DNA of 64,000 nt from Bizionia paragorgiae (GTDB taxonomy: Bacteria > Bacteroidota > Bacteroidia > Flavobacteriales > Flavobacteriaceae). The notes beneath the pieces are model-generated. The model was not told the DNA's origin. It made no database searches and saw nothing but the letters and a program-made list of their open reading frames with translations. Made by a program: the position numbers and the translations under genes. Shown piece by piece: positions 29,451 to 38,438 of this stretch (position 1 is its first letter; each line of letters starts with the position of its first letter). The stretch covers positions 1 to 64,000 of the forward strand of contig NZ_FNQK01000001.1 in the NCBI RefSeq assembly GCF_900107625.1, given 5' to 3'.

Positions 29451-30689
29451 ATGATTTCTAAAGAAGATATTATTAAGCGCTTTGTAAGTTACGTCACTGT
29501 AGATACAGAGTCTGATCCAGAAAGTAAAACGACACCGAGTACTGAAAAGCAATGGGATTTAGCGAATGCTTTAGTCGGTGAGTTAAAAGCTATAGGCATG
29601 CAAGATGTAAGCATAGACGAAAACGCTTATATTATGGCTACTTTACCGAGTAATGTGGACCATGACGTGCCTACTATTGGTTTTGTATCACATTTCGATA
29701 CGTCTCCAGATTTTACTGGTGCTAATGTAAAGCCTCAAATAATTGATAAATACGATGGAAAAGACATTGTATTAAACGCCGCTGAAAACATTGTATTATC
29801 TCCGGACTATTTTGAGGATTTATTATTATATAAAGGACAAACTTTAATTACAACCGATGGTACTACTTTACTAGGTGCCGATGATAAAGCTGGAATTACA
29901 GAAATTGTTTCAGCTATGGAGTATTTAATTCAGAATCCACAAATAAAGCACGGTCCAATTCGAGTTGGTTTTACACCAGATGAAGAAATTGGTCGTGGAG
30001 CTCATAAATTTGATGTTGAAAAATTTGGTGCCGACTGGGCTTATACTATGGATGGTAGCCAAATTGGAGAGTTAGAATACGAAAACTTCAACGCTGCAGG
30101 TGCTAAAGTGCGTATAAAAGGAAAGATCGTACACCCAGGGTATGCTAAAGGAAAATTAGTAAACTCGATGTATATCGCGACAGAATTCATTAACTCATTA
30201 CCGCGTTTAGAGACTCCTGAACATACTGAAGGTTACGAGGGATTCTTCCATTTATACTCTATGCATGGTGAGGTTGAAGACACCGTTTTACAATACATTA
30301 TCCGTGATCACGACAGAGAGCATTTTGAAGCTAGAAAGGAAGTGATGCTCAAGTTAACAGAAGAAATTAACTCTCAATATGGGCGTGAAGTAGTAACGAT
30401 TGAAATAGAAGATCAGTATTACAATATGAAGGAAAAAGTAGAGCCTGTAATGCACATTGTTGATATTGCTGAAGAAGCAATGAAACAATTGGGAATTAAA
30501 CCACTTATTAAAGCTATCCGTGGGGGTACCGATGGTTCTCAATTAAGCTACATGGGATTACCTTGTCCGAATATTTTTGCTGGAGGTCACAATTTCCACG
30601 GACGTTACGAATATGTCCCTGTTGAAAGCATGATTAGAGCAACAGAAGTTATCTGCAAAATTGCTGAACTTACTGCACAGAAAAAATAG
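29451..30689 (+). CDS. pepT: Peptidase T (tripeptide aminopeptidase)
   Basis: A cytoplasmic M20-family dizinc aminopeptidase that removes the N-terminal residue of tripeptides. The motifs are [11 protein letters not shown] (first metal His/Asp), LLGADDKAG (bridging Asp), [11 protein letters not shown] (catalytic Glu pair), and GGTDGSQLS and [10 protein letters not shown] near the C-terminus. ATG 29451 gives 412 residues and aligns with known PepT starts; ATG 29361 adds 30 basic residues and would overlap the divergent pyrD leader. Confidence 0.95.
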   Translation: MISKEDIIKRFVSYVTVDTESDPESKTTPSTEKQWDLANALVGELKAIGMQDVSIDENAYIMATLPSNVDHDVPTIGFVSHFDTSPDFTGANVKPQIIDKYDGKDIVLNAAENIVLSPDYFEDLLLYKGQTLITTDGTTLLGADDKAGITEIVSAMEYLIQNPQIKHGPIRVGFTPDEEIGRGAHKFDVEKFGADWAYTMDGSQIGELEYENFNAAGAKVRIKGKIVHPGYAKGKLVNSMYIATEFINSLPRLETPEHTEGYEGFFHLYSMHGEVEDTVLQYIIRDHDREHFEARKEVMLKLTEEINSQYGREVVTIEIEDQYYNMKEKVEPVMHIVDIAEEAMKQLGIKPLIKAIRGGTDGSQLSYMGLPCPNIFAGGHNFHGRYEYVPVESMIRATEVICKIAELTAQKK

Positions 30690-30724
30690 GCAAAAGTACA
30701 GCTGTTTAAAATAGCAAATCATAA

Positions 30725-30760
30725 AAAAGTCACTCTTTAGTTTTAGAGTGGCTTTTACTT
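30725..30760 (+). terminator. Terminator after pepT
   Basis: AAAAGTCACTCT and AGAGTGGCTTTT pair (one G-T) around an eight-base loop, followed by a T-rich stretch, 36 bases past the stop. Confidence 0.8.
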
Positions 30761-30963
30761 TTTATAGGAGGCAAAAAGTCCTCTTAAAACGATAATGCCG
30801 ACCTTATTTTCGTTGAAATTTAGACCTTAAACTTCCATTAAAACAGCATAAAAGCATAGGTATTAGAAACTATATCACAGCTTTTTTATTTAATTTAGAC
30901 CTTTTAAAAATCTGCTCCTCACCTAATAACACGAGTTAGAAGTATAACTTAAAGTACAACACC

Positions 30964-31560
30964 ATGAAAAAAGCAACAACTGTTGATGATTATATTGAAC
31001 TCCATCCTAAATTTGGCAATAAACTGGAGGAATTGAGAGCCCTACTTCTAAGCACAGGCTTAAAGGAAACCCTTAAATGGAATGCTCCTGTATACACTTT
31101 AGACTCTAAAAACATCGTCGGTATTGGTGCTTTTAAAAACCATTATGGTCTTTGGTTTTTTAACGGCGTCTTTTTAAAAGACAAACACAAGCTTTTAGTC
31201 AATGCTCAAGAAAGCACTAAAGCCTTACGCCAAATGCGATTTGACGAGGACACCATTATAAATAAAGAGCAAGTATTATCGTATATAGAAGAAGCTATAC
31301 AAAACCATAAATCTGGGAAAGAATTAAAGCCCGAACGTTGCAAACAACCTGTTGTCATTCCAGAAGAACTACAAGTCGCTTTACAAGAAGATCCTTCATT
31401 AGACCATGCTTTCACTACCTTATCTCATGCTAAGCAGCGTGAGTATTGTGAGCACATTGCATCTGCAAAGCGAGAGACTACAAAGACAACCCGTTTAGAA
31501 AAGATAAAACCTTTAATCCGTAAGGGAGTTGGATTACATGACAAATATAAAAATTGCTAA
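30964..31560 (+). CDS. YdeI/OmpD-associated family (DUF1801 plus OmdA) protein
   Basis: Residues about 5-110 form a DUF1801 domain (ETLKWNAPVYTLD and LWFFNGVFLKD are typical), and residues about 130-195 form the OmdA-type domain starting PEELQVALQEDPSLDHAFTTL and ending with a basic KPLIRKGVGLHDKYK. The molecular role of the family is not established. It is a single gene with a shared bidirectional terminator downstream. Confidence 0.85.
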   Translation: MKKATTVDDYIELHPKFGNKLEELRALLLSTGLKETLKWNAPVYTLDSKNIVGIGAFKNHYGLWFFNGVFLKDKHKLLVNAQESTKALRQMRFDEDTIINKEQVLSYIEEAIQNHKSGKELKPERCKQPVVIPEELQVALQEDPSLDHAFTTLSHAKQREYCEHIASAKRETTKTTRLEKIKPLIRKGVGLHDKYKNC

Positions 31561-31578
31561 AAAGATAAGTTAAAAGAA

Positions 31579-31618
31579 CAAAAAAAAGCTTCAAGAATAA
31601 ACTTGAAGCTTTTTTTTG
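31579..31618. terminator. Bidirectional terminator between YdeI-like gene and yajC
   Basis: AGCTTCAAG and CTTGAAGCT pair around AATAAA, with an A run before and a T run after, so it can end transcription from both sides; the convergent genes stop at 31560 and 31633. Confidence 0.9.
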
Positions 31619-31632
31619 GTGAGCGTAAGGCT

Positions 31633-31920
31633 CTATGATTTTTCAGGTGTATTTACGATTTTACTCAATTCCATAGAAATTGATGAACGATCGAATTTTA
31701 ATTTCCCTGACATCGTTTCAATTATACAGCTACGATCTTTATCGTTAAGCTCTAAAATTTTTCCGTGTAGTCCGCTTTTAGTGACAATTTTATCACCTTT
31801 TTTTAATTCTGAGGCGAACTTTTTTTCTTGTTTAGAACGTTTCATCTGTGGTGCAATCATAAAGAAATACACAACAGCAAACATTGCTAAAATAGGTAAA
31901 AAACTAGAAAGACTTTCCAT
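31633..31920 (-). CDS. yajC: Preprotein translocase subunit YajC
   Basis: A 95-residue SecDF-associated subunit. It has one N-terminal membrane helix (about 5-22, FLPILAMFAVVYFFMIAPQ), then the basic MKRSKQEKKF segment and a small cytoplasmic beta domain (GDKIVTKSGLHGKI). It overlaps the upstream DUF1573 gene by one base, in a nusB-DUF1573-yajC order. Confidence 0.94.
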   Translation of the reverse strand: MESLSSFLPILAMFAVVYFFMIAPQMKRSKQEKKFASELKKGDKIVTKSGLHGKILELNDKDRSCIIETMSGKLKFDRSSISMELSKIVNTPEKS

Positions 31921-32417
31921 TACTTAGCTACTGGCGTAATTGCTGCTGAACCTGCTTTTGTAGGTGCATTAGGGTCTGGTTTAACAAATGCAGAAATTTT
32001 AACAACTTCTCTACCTTTTTCTGTGTTAGCAGTTACTGTTACAGCTTTAGAAACTTTATTTGTTCCTTTTCCGTTAAATTTAACTGTAAAACTTCCTGAC
32101 TCACCTGGAGCTAATGGCTCTTTACTCCAATCTCTTGGTACAGTACATCCACAAGTACTTTTAATATCTGTAATTACTAAAGGAGCATCACCAGTATTTG
32201 TGTAGTTAAACACTGTTTCTACATTAGTTCCTGAAATAAGCTCACCGAAATCATGCTCGCTTTTATCAAACGTAAGCACTGGGTACTTAGAAGATTGTGC
32301 ATCTCTCTCTGCAGCTGCAGTTACGTTATTTTCATCAATCTTTTTCGTTGCATCTTCTTTACAAGATGTAAATGCTATTAAGCACATTGCACTTAATGCT
32401 AATACTACTTTTTTCAT
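31920..32417 (-). CDS. DUF1573 lipoprotein
   Basis: The lipoprotein signal MKKVVLALSAMCLIAFTSC ends at Cys 19. Residues about 45-150 form a DUF1573 immunoglobulin-like (ASH/HYDIN-related) domain, with HDFGEL, FNYTNTGDAPLVI, STCGCTVP and PGESGSFTVKFN. Such proteins are exposed in the periplasm or at the surface of Bacteroidota; the role is unknown. It lies between nusB and yajC. Confidence 0.9.
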   Translation of the reverse strand: MKKVVLALSAMCLIAFTSCKEDATKKIDENNVTAAAERDAQSSKYPVLTFDKSEHDFGELISGTNVETVFNYTNTGDAPLVITDIKSTCGCTVPRDWSKEPLAPGESGSFTVKFNGKGTNKVSKAVTVTANTEKGREVVKISAFVKPDPNAPTKAGSAAITPVAK

Positions 32418-32481
32418 AATTAATTTTATTAATTTTATTAATTTTTAATTTAGGATGTGTAAAAGTAACAATAATTTTAGA

Positions 32482-33426
32482 CTACATCAACCCTCTACCT
32501 ATTTTATTTAGTTTTCCCTCACTTTCGTATTCTTTAACCAATTTGTCTAAAATACCGTTAATAAATATTCTACTTTTTGGCGTAGAATACTCCTTAGATA
32601 TTTCGAGGTATTCGTTAATAGTTACTTTTGTTGGAATGGATGGGAAGTTTTGAATTTCACAAACCCCCATTTTTAATAATAGCATATCTATTTGCGCAAT
32701 ACGTTCAGAATCCCAATTGGTCGTTTTCTTAGTTATTTCTGCTAACAGTGCGTTTTGATTTAAAAGGGTCTTGGTAAATAAATTTACAGCGAAATCTTTA
32801 TCTTCTAAGTCCTTATAAAGTTTTGGTATAAAGTGAAACGGACTAGAATCGGATTTTACTTTGCGCAATAGTTTTAATACGGTCGTATTTACTGTCGGCA
32901 AATCGTCTAACCACGTTAGTTTTTTGTCTTCTAAATAATCGTAAAGTTTCTCGTTTGGAGCGATTATCTCTTTAAAAATATCTTCTACGAAGGCTTTATC
33001 TTCTTTAAACGAAGACGTTCGTGTTTCTGTATACTCTTTGTATAGGTCGCTTTTTAAAATCGCTTTAAAAATTAAATCGACATATTCCCCATCAAGTTCC
33101 CAGTTAGAAATATTATACTCCTCAAATTTAGCTTGCAATTGCTCGTTTTCGGCAAGCATTTTAAGCACTTCATTATTGACAAATTTTCTATTGGGATTTT
33201 TCTCTTCTTGAGTCGCTAAGTGTTTATTTTGAGATTTTGTAATATAATCTTCGGCTCTTTTTTGAACCTCTATTAGTAAAGAGATGTTTAATAAATACAA
33301 ATTATACATATTATCGATACTGGACAATAAAAACCTTTTGTCTTTACCAAAATCGTCACTTTCTGTACCATTAAATGCATATAAAACCTGCATTACTTTT
33401 ACTCTTATGTGTCTTCTACTTAGCAT
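32482..33426 (-). CDS. nusB: Transcription antitermination protein NusB (long form)
   Basis: A part of the rRNA antitermination complex that binds boxA RNA with NusE. The start MLSRRHIRVKVMQVLYAF is the typical NusB RNA-binding helix, and the last 120 residues carry the core fold, with IDMLLLKMGVCEI and PTKVTINEYLEISKEYSTPKS. At 314 residues it is about twice the E. coli length because of a large middle insertion, as is normal in Bacteroidota. It is followed by DUF1573 and yajC. Confidence 0.92.
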   Translation of the reverse strand: MLSRRHIRVKVMQVLYAFNGTESDDFGKDKRFLLSSIDNMYNLYLLNISLLIEVQKRAEDYITKSQNKHLATQEEKNPNRKFVNNEVLKMLAENEQLQAKFEEYNISNWELDGEYVDLIFKAILKSDLYKEYTETRTSSFKEDKAFVEDIFKEIIAPNEKLYDYLEDKKLTWLDDLPTVNTTVLKLLRKVKSDSSPFHFIPKLYKDLEDKDFAVNLFTKTLLNQNALLAEITKKTTNWDSERIAQIDMLLLKMGVCEIQNFPSIPTKVTINEYLEISKEYSTPKSRIFINGILDKLVKEYESEGKLNKIGRGLM

Positions 33427-33463
33427 AATTACAAAGAACTTTTTCTTATTATTTTAAAGGGAT

Positions 33464-33500
33464 TAAAAAAAGGCGAAAAGTTATAAATAACTTTCGCCTT
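33464..33500 (-). terminator. Terminator downstream of the leucine-type dehydrogenase gene
   Basis: On the minus strand AAGGCGAAAGTTAT pairs with ATAACTTTTCGCCTT (one bulged base), followed by seven T residues, 26 bases past the stop. Confidence 0.85.
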
Positions 33501-33525
33501 GCAAAAATAGTGTTTTTTATGAATA

Positions 33526-34632
33526 TTACTTATTCATATTTTCTTTTTTTCTTGTATCAATTCTACCTTGAGCAATATTAAGTGCTGCTTGATAGGTTGT
33601 AATTTCGTTAGTATCTGCGTTTGCTAAAATCTCTAACGTCGTGTTATAGATATTTTCTGTTTTACGCATAATTTCGGCTTTACCGTAATTTTCTAATTCA
33701 GCATAAACATTAATAATCCCACCGGCATTAATTAAAAAGTCAGGAGCGTAAACGATACCTCTTTCTTTTAAAGCTTGTCCGTGAATCACTTCGTTTGCCA
33801 ATTGGTTATTTGCAGCTCCTGCAATAACTTTAGCTTTTATTTTATTTACAGTATCATCGTTTAGTGTTGCTCCTAAAGCACATGGTGCATAGATATCTAC
33901 ATCTTCGCTATATAAATCTGATCCTCTATAAATAGTAGCACCGTATTTTTTACTAACCTCTTCTAAACGTGCTTCATTAATATCAGAAATAATAACCTTA
34001 GCGCCTTCATTAGATAAATATTCTACTAACGTTTCACCAACGTGCCCAATTCCTTGAACGATTACTTTTTTGTCTTCTAATACGTCAGATCCGAATTTAT
34101 ATTTCGCTGCTGCTTTCATTCCCATAAACACTCCGTAAGCGGTGATTGGAGATGGGTTTCCAGAACCTCCTCTTTCTTCAGAGATACCTGTAACATAAGG
34201 TGTAACATCGCGAACGATATCCATATCTGCAGTTTCCATTCCTACATCTTCGGCAGTAATATACTTTCCACTTAATGAGTGTACAAACTCACCAAAGCTT
34301 CTCATTAATTCTGGTGTTTTTTGTGTTTTAGAATCACCAATAATTACAGCTTTACCTCCTCCAAGGTTTAGTCCTGTAATAGCCGATTTAAAACTCATAC
34401 CACGAGAGAGACGCAAAACATCGTTTAATGCTTCCCATTCGTTAGCGTAATTCCACATTCTTGTCCCTCCTAAAGCAGGACCTAATACTGTATTATGAAT
34501 ACCTATTATTGCTTTTAAACCTGTATCTTTGTCGTTGCAAAAAACAATTTGCTCGTGATTATCGAATGATAATTGACCAAAAACTGGGTCTAATTTGTGT
34601 AGTTCGTTTGTGTTTACAACTTCAGCTGTCAT
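33526..34632 (-). CDS. Leucine/branched-chain-type amino-acid dehydrogenase
   Basis: A Glu/Leu/Phe/Val dehydrogenase-family enzyme, NAD-dependent oxidative deamination. The N-terminal catalytic domain has LGGTRMWNY and the Lys-bearing ITGLNLGGGKAVI; the Rossmann domain begins VIVQGIGHVGETLVEYL; APCALGATLND and AGAANNQLAN follow. The 368-residue length and the GGTRMW block fit leucine dehydrogenases better than glutamate dehydrogenases, but the exact substrate is not certain. It is a single-gene unit with its own promoter and terminator. Confidence 0.88.
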   Translation of the reverse strand: MTAEVVNTNELHKLDPVFGQLSFDNHEQIVFCNDKDTGLKAIIGIHNTVLGPALGGTRMWNYANEWEALNDVLRLSRGMSFKSAITGLNLGGGKAVIIGDSKTQKTPELMRSFGEFVHSLSGKYITAEDVGMETADMDIVRDVTPYVTGISEERGGSGNPSPITAYGVFMGMKAAAKYKFGSDVLEDKKVIVQGIGHVGETLVEYLSNEGAKVIISDINEARLEEVSKKYGATIYRGSDLYSEDVDIYAPCALGATLNDDTVNKIKAKVIAGAANNQLANEVIHGQALKERGIVYAPDFLINAGGIINVYAELENYGKAEIMRKTENIYNTTLEILANADTNEITTYQAALNIAQGRIDTRKKENMNK

Positions 34633-34688
34633 TATAATTATAAATTAAGTTAATAAGGTGCTTTTGTTATTTATGCAAAATAAAGCCA

Positions 34689-34719
34689 CAAAAATAGGCT
34701 AATATTAAGAGTATAGCAA
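34689..34719 (-). promoter_or_regulatory. Promoter of the leucine-type dehydrogenase gene
   Basis: On the minus strand TTG (34717-34719) and TATTTTTG (34689-34696) are 20 bases apart, matching the Bacteroidota consensus, 56 bases before the ATG. Confidence 0.75.
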
Positions 34720-34776
34720 AATTAAGACTCAAATAAAAGAAATATTTAATAGCGAATTAAAACATTGGTTTTTCGA

Positions 34777-36531
34777 ATGAAAGAATTACAACACTTAAAT
34801 AAATACTTTTTAAAATATAAATACCAACTTGTTATAGGTGTTATTATTACTGTTGTCTCCAAGTTATTTATTGTTTTTGTACCACAACTAATTGGATCAA
34901 CAATAGATATTGTTAACCAACAAACGCAAAACCCACAAGCCGATATCGCCGTCTTTAAAAAAGACTTGCTTACCAATATTCTGTTAATAGTCGGCACGGC
35001 GGTTATCGCTGGAATATTAACCTTCTTAATGCGTCAAACCATTATAAATGTATCGCGATACATTGAATACGACTTGAAAAATGAAGTCTACCAACAATAC
35101 CAAAAACTATCTCTTAACTTTTATAAAAAAAATAAGACAGGGGACTTAATGAACCGTATTAGTGAGGATGTTGGACGGGTTCGTATGTATGCGGGTCCTG
35201 CTATTATGTACAGCATTAATACCATTACCCTATTCTTTGTCGCTATCTTTTTTATGTATAAGCAAGCGCCGTCATTGACCTTTTACACCATTATCCCCTT
35301 ACCTATTTTATCTGTGTTAATTTATCTTATTAGCAAGGAAATTAATAAGCGCAGTACAATCGTTCAACAGTATCTATCTAAATTATCGGCATTCACTCAA
35401 GAGTCTTTTAGTGGGATAGCGGTTATAAAAGCCTACGGATTAGAGTCGGAAACCTTTAAAAATTTCGATGAACTCTCACAGGCAAGCAAGGAAAAACAAT
35501 TGCATTTAGTGCGTATTCAAGCCTTTTTCTTCCCTATGATGGTACTGCTTATCGGTATTAGCAACCTGATTGTTATTTATATAGGAGGAAAACAATATAT
35601 CGATGGCATTATTAGCTTAGGAACAGTATCTGAATTTATTATATATGTCAATATGCTAACCTGGCCGGTGGCGACAATTGGTTGGGTGACTTCAATTGTT
35701 CAAGAAGCTGAAGCCTCTCAGAAACGTATTAATGAGTTCTTAAAGATCGAGCCTGAGATTAGGAATACGAACACTACGCCTTCCGATATTAAGGGCGCTA
35801 TAGAGTTTAAGGACGTCCATTTTACATACGACGACACCAACATTAAAGCCTTGCAAGGACTAAGTTTTAAAGTCGGTAGCGGAGAAACCCTGGCTATTAT
35901 TGGTAAAACAGGCTCGGGGAAATCGACTATTTTAGATTTGATAAGCCGTTTGTATGACGTAGATTCTGGAGATATTTTAATTGATGCTAAAGAAGTATCA
36001 ACACTAAACTTAAATAGCTTAAGAAACGCTATTGGTTACGTTCCTCAAGAAGCCTTTTTATTTAGCGATACCATAAAAAACAATATCAAATTTGGTAAGG
36101 AAGATGCCACCGATGAGGAAGTGATTTCAGCTGCAAAAAATGCTCAGGTTCATAAAAACATTAGCCAATTTACTCACGGATATGACACGGTATTAGGTGA
36201 GCGTGGTGTTACTTTATCTGGAGGTCAAAAGCAAAGAGTATCTATTGCTAGGGCTATTATAAAAGACCCTAAAATATTGTTATTTGACGATTGCTTGTCG
36301 GCAGTCGATACCGAGACCGAAGAAAAAATATTAAATAACCTGAATAAGGTCTCCCACGGAAAAACCACTATTATAGTGAGTCACCGAATATCTTCAGCTA
36401 AAAATGCCGATCATATTATTGTTCTAGAAGATGGTAAAGTAGCTCAAAAAGGCACCCACAATGAGCTTATAGCAATTGATGGTTACTACAAATCGTTATA
36501 CCTAAAACAACTTAACCAAAAAGAAATGTAG
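34777..36531 (+). CDS. ABC exporter, fused membrane and ATPase domains
   Basis: A type-IV ABC half-transporter of 584 residues from ATG 34777 (a TTG 12 bases earlier is less likely). Six membrane helices occupy about residues 15-300; the ATPase domain has Walker A GKTGSGKST, Q-loop VPQEAFLF, signature LSGGQKQR and Walker B ILLFDDCLSAVD (an Asp follows, the usual catalytic Glu position being Asp-Cys), with a final switch His in VSHR. It resembles MsbA/MdlB-like multidrug or lipid exporters; the substrate is unknown. It is a single gene that starts after the divergent dehydrogenase. Confidence 0.92.
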   Translation: MKELQHLNKYFLKYKYQLVIGVIITVVSKLFIVFVPQLIGSTIDIVNQQTQNPQADIAVFKKDLLTNILLIVGTAVIAGILTFLMRQTIINVSRYIEYDLKNEVYQQYQKLSLNFYKKNKTGDLMNRISEDVGRVRMYAGPAIMYSINTITLFFVAIFFMYKQAPSLTFYTIIPLPILSVLIYLISKEINKRSTIVQQYLSKLSAFTQESFSGIAVIKAYGLESETFKNFDELSQASKEKQLHLVRIQAFFFPMMVLLIGISNLIVIYIGGKQYIDGIISLGTVSEFIIYVNMLTWPVATIGWVTSIVQEAEASQKRINEFLKIEPEIRNTNTTPSDIKGAIEFKDVHFTYDDTNIKALQGLSFKVGSGETLAIIGKTGSGKSTILDLISRLYDVDSGDILIDAKEVSTLNLNSLRNAIGYVPQEAFLFSDTIKNNIKFGKEDATDEEVISAAKNAQVHKNISQFTHGYDTVLGERGVTLSGGQKQRVSIARAIIKDPKILLFDDCLSAVDTETEEKILNNLNKVSHGKTTIIVSHRISSAKNADHIIVLEDGKVAQKGTHNELIAIDGYYKSLYLKQLNQKEM

Positions 36532-36612
36532 TAATAAGTTGTGTGATTTCATTTTTTTTTAGATTTTTGAATGATAGTAACGTAAACAAATAAATTAAAT
36601 AATATATAAAGG

Positions 36613-37020
36613 ATGCACAATAACGACATGATGGAGAAGGAAGAGATTTATTCCAAAGTATTAAGAGCAGGTAGGAGAACGTATTTCTTTGATGTAAGAT
36701 CTACTAAAGCTGGAGATTATTATTTAACGATTACTGAGAGTAAAAAATTTACTAACGACGACGGGTCGTTTCACTACAAAAAACACAAAATCTATTTATA
36801 CAAAGAGGATTTCACAGAGTTTAATTCTATTTTAAAAGAGATGACTGATTATGTTATTTCTGAAAAAGGAGATGAAGTGATTAGCGAGCGTCATCAAAAA
36901 GATTTTAAGAAAGAATACGACATCCCTAAAGGTGAAGAAAATACGACTACCGATACAGAAAACGAACCTACAACAACTGTTGAAAGTCGTTTTACAGATA
37001 TCGACTTCGACGATATATAA
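36613..37020 (+). CDS. DUF3276 PUR-alpha-like nucleic-acid-binding protein
   Basis: A 135-residue protein with one PUR repeat at about residues 8-90: KVLRAGRRTYFFDVRSTKAG, DYYLTITESKK, HKIYLYKEDF and a helix FNSILKEMTDYV. The C-terminal 40 residues are acidic and Thr-rich, probably disordered. Bacterial PUR proteins bind single-stranded DNA or RNA; the cellular target here is unknown. A strong terminator follows. Confidence 0.92.
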   Translation: MHNNDMMEKEEIYSKVLRAGRRTYFFDVRSTKAGDYYLTITESKKFTNDDGSFHYKKHKIYLYKEDFTEFNSILKEMTDYVISEKGDEVISERHQKDFKKEYDIPKGEENTTTDTENEPTTTVESRFTDIDFDDI

Positions 37021-37040
37021 TTGCGTATATATGTTACAAC

Positions 37041-37081
37041 AAAAAAACCGTTACTCTTTTTAAGACTAACGGTTTTTTTTT
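37041..37081 (+). terminator. Terminator after the DUF3276 gene
   Basis: AAAACCGTTA and TAACGGTTTT pair, with A and T runs on either side; it can also serve the convergent csaA gene. Confidence 0.85.
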
Positions 37082-37100
37082 ATAGGCTATTTTAATAGGT

Positions 37101-37436
37101 CTAACTCACTATGCTACCATTGGGAACCTTGTTTTCAGGATGTAGCAAAATTACCTCTTTGGCATTAACTGCTCCAATAACAAGACATTCACTCATAAAC
37201 TTCCCTATTTGCTTACGTTCAAAATTTACTACGGCAACAATTTGTCGTTGCATTAAATCCTCTTTAGTATACAATTCTGTAATTTGTGCTGATGATTTTT
37301 TAATCCCTAAATCTCCAAAATCTATAGTTAATTTATAAGCGGGACGTCGTGCCTCCGGGAAGTCCGCCACAGCAATAATAGTCCCTACTCGTAAATCTAT
37401 TTTGGTAAAATCGTCGAATGTAATTCTTGTACTCAT
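37101..37436 (-). CDS. csaA: CsaA-like tRNA-binding-domain protein
   Basis: A 111-residue stand-alone EMAP/tRNA-binding (OB-fold) protein. It has the family block FTKIDLRVGTIIAVADFPEA at the start, RPAYKLTIDFG, SAQITELY and VNFERKQIGKFMSECLVIGA. CsaA is described as a chaperone with export-linked and tRNA-binding properties. It is a single gene. Confidence 0.92.
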   Translation of the reverse strand: MSTRITFDDFTKIDLRVGTIIAVADFPEARRPAYKLTIDFGDLGIKKSSAQITELYTKEDLMQRQIVAVVNFERKQIGKFMSECLVIGAVNAKEVILLHPENKVPNGSIVS

Positions 37437-37509
37437 ACTGTAAATATATTATTATTTTTAAAATAAAATGTATCTTAGAAATCGAATTTACCTCTTAAAA
37501 CACTAGTCT

Positions 37510-37833
37510 ATGTATCAAGAACGATTAAAGCTATACGATAATATCGTTTCAAAATGTGAGCGTTTTACAAGAAAAGGTAAAACCATGCCACACACTGCGG
37601 CCAACGGCTATATGTTTTCATTACTTAATAAAGCAGGGGAAATCGGATTTCGTTTTGACAAAGCCACACAAGAAAAATACATAAAACAGTTTAGTAGCAC
37701 ACACTACACCTCGTACAATGCTATAATGAAAGGTTATGTTTTAATTCCAGAAACGATGCATTCGGATGTCGATCTCCTAGTTGATTATTTAAACGAAAGC
37801 TATGATTATGTAATGCGCTTACCTAGTAAATGA
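37510..37833 (+). CDS. TfoX N-terminal-domain-like protein
   Basis: A 107-residue protein resembling the TfoX/Sxy N-terminal fold (KTMPHTAANGYMFSLLNKAGEIGFRF, then MKGYVLIPETM and a terminal helix LLVDYLNESYDYVMRL). In gamma-proteobacteria the domain regulates competence; in Bacteroidota its role is unknown. The similarity is modest, so the assignment is tentative. It is monocistronic. Confidence 0.6.
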   Translation: MYQERLKLYDNIVSKCERFTRKGKTMPHTAANGYMFSLLNKAGEIGFRFDKATQEKYIKQFSSTHYTSYNAIMKGYVLIPETMHSDVDLLVDYLNESYDYVMRLPSK

Positions 37834-37987
37834 TTAATGTATTACCCCTGTTTAAACCCCATTAATTCCAGAGCTAAACGTAGTAAATCTTGATATAATA
37901 TAAGCGTCTTAGTTATGATGTAATTATCCCATAAAACAATTAATTTTACCAACTACTAACTAACAGTTTTTACTGATATACTAGCTT

Positions 37988-38314
37988 ATGAATTGGATAC
38001 TACTTATTATCGCTGGCTTATTCGAAGTGGCTTTTGCTACCTGCTTAGGCAAAGCAAAAACAGCAACAGGAAACGCTGCCTTATTTTGGTACACTGCCTT
38101 TTTAGTATGTTTAATTATTAGCATGTCGCTATTAGTAAAAGTGACTCGAGAGCTCCCTATTGGAACGGCTTATGCGGTTTGGACAGGTATTGGCGCCGTG
38201 GGCACTGTACTTATTGGCATATTTGTTTTTAATGAGCCGGCTCACTTTTGGCGCTTACTGTTTTTAACAACACTTATAATATCGTTGGTGGGATTAAAAT
38301 TTGTTTCGCAGTAA
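37988..38314 (+). CDS. SMR-family exporter (SugE/Gdx-like)
   Basis: A 108-residue protein with four membrane helices. The essential membrane Glu is E13 in AGLFEVAFA, followed by a Trp- and Gly-rich pattern (LPIGTAYAVWTGIGAVGTVLIGIFVFNEP). The CLGKAK stretch after helix 1 and the short N-terminus fit the SugE/Gdx group, whose characterised members export guanidinium, rather than EmrE. I see no guanidine riboswitch ahead of it, so the substrate is uncertain. Confidence 0.85.
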   Translation: MNWILLIIAGLFEVAFATCLGKAKTATGNAALFWYTAFLVCLIISMSLLVKVTRELPIGTAYAVWTGIGAVGTVLIGIFVFNEPAHFWRLLFLTTLIISLVGLKFVSQ

Positions 38315-38438
38315 AACAGTGAACTCTTTATGCAATATGGTAAATTGCTATGATTTTGAATGTAAGAAACTAAAAACCCGCATTATATAATGCTAATATG
38401 TTTATTAATTATCTTATTTTAATCTTTTCTAAACAGCT

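Noticed and set aside
30817-30903. AATTTAGACCTT direct repeats as further iron boxes
   Set aside because: Two 12-bp copies at 30817-30828 and 30892-30903 share a core with the boxes at 26.5 kb but lack the dyad right half and precede a YdeI-like gene with no iron link.
37834-37987. Possible guanidine riboswitch ahead of the SMR exporter gene
   Set aside because: No paired stems with the guanidine-I or II sequence blocks could be seen in this short AT-rich gap.
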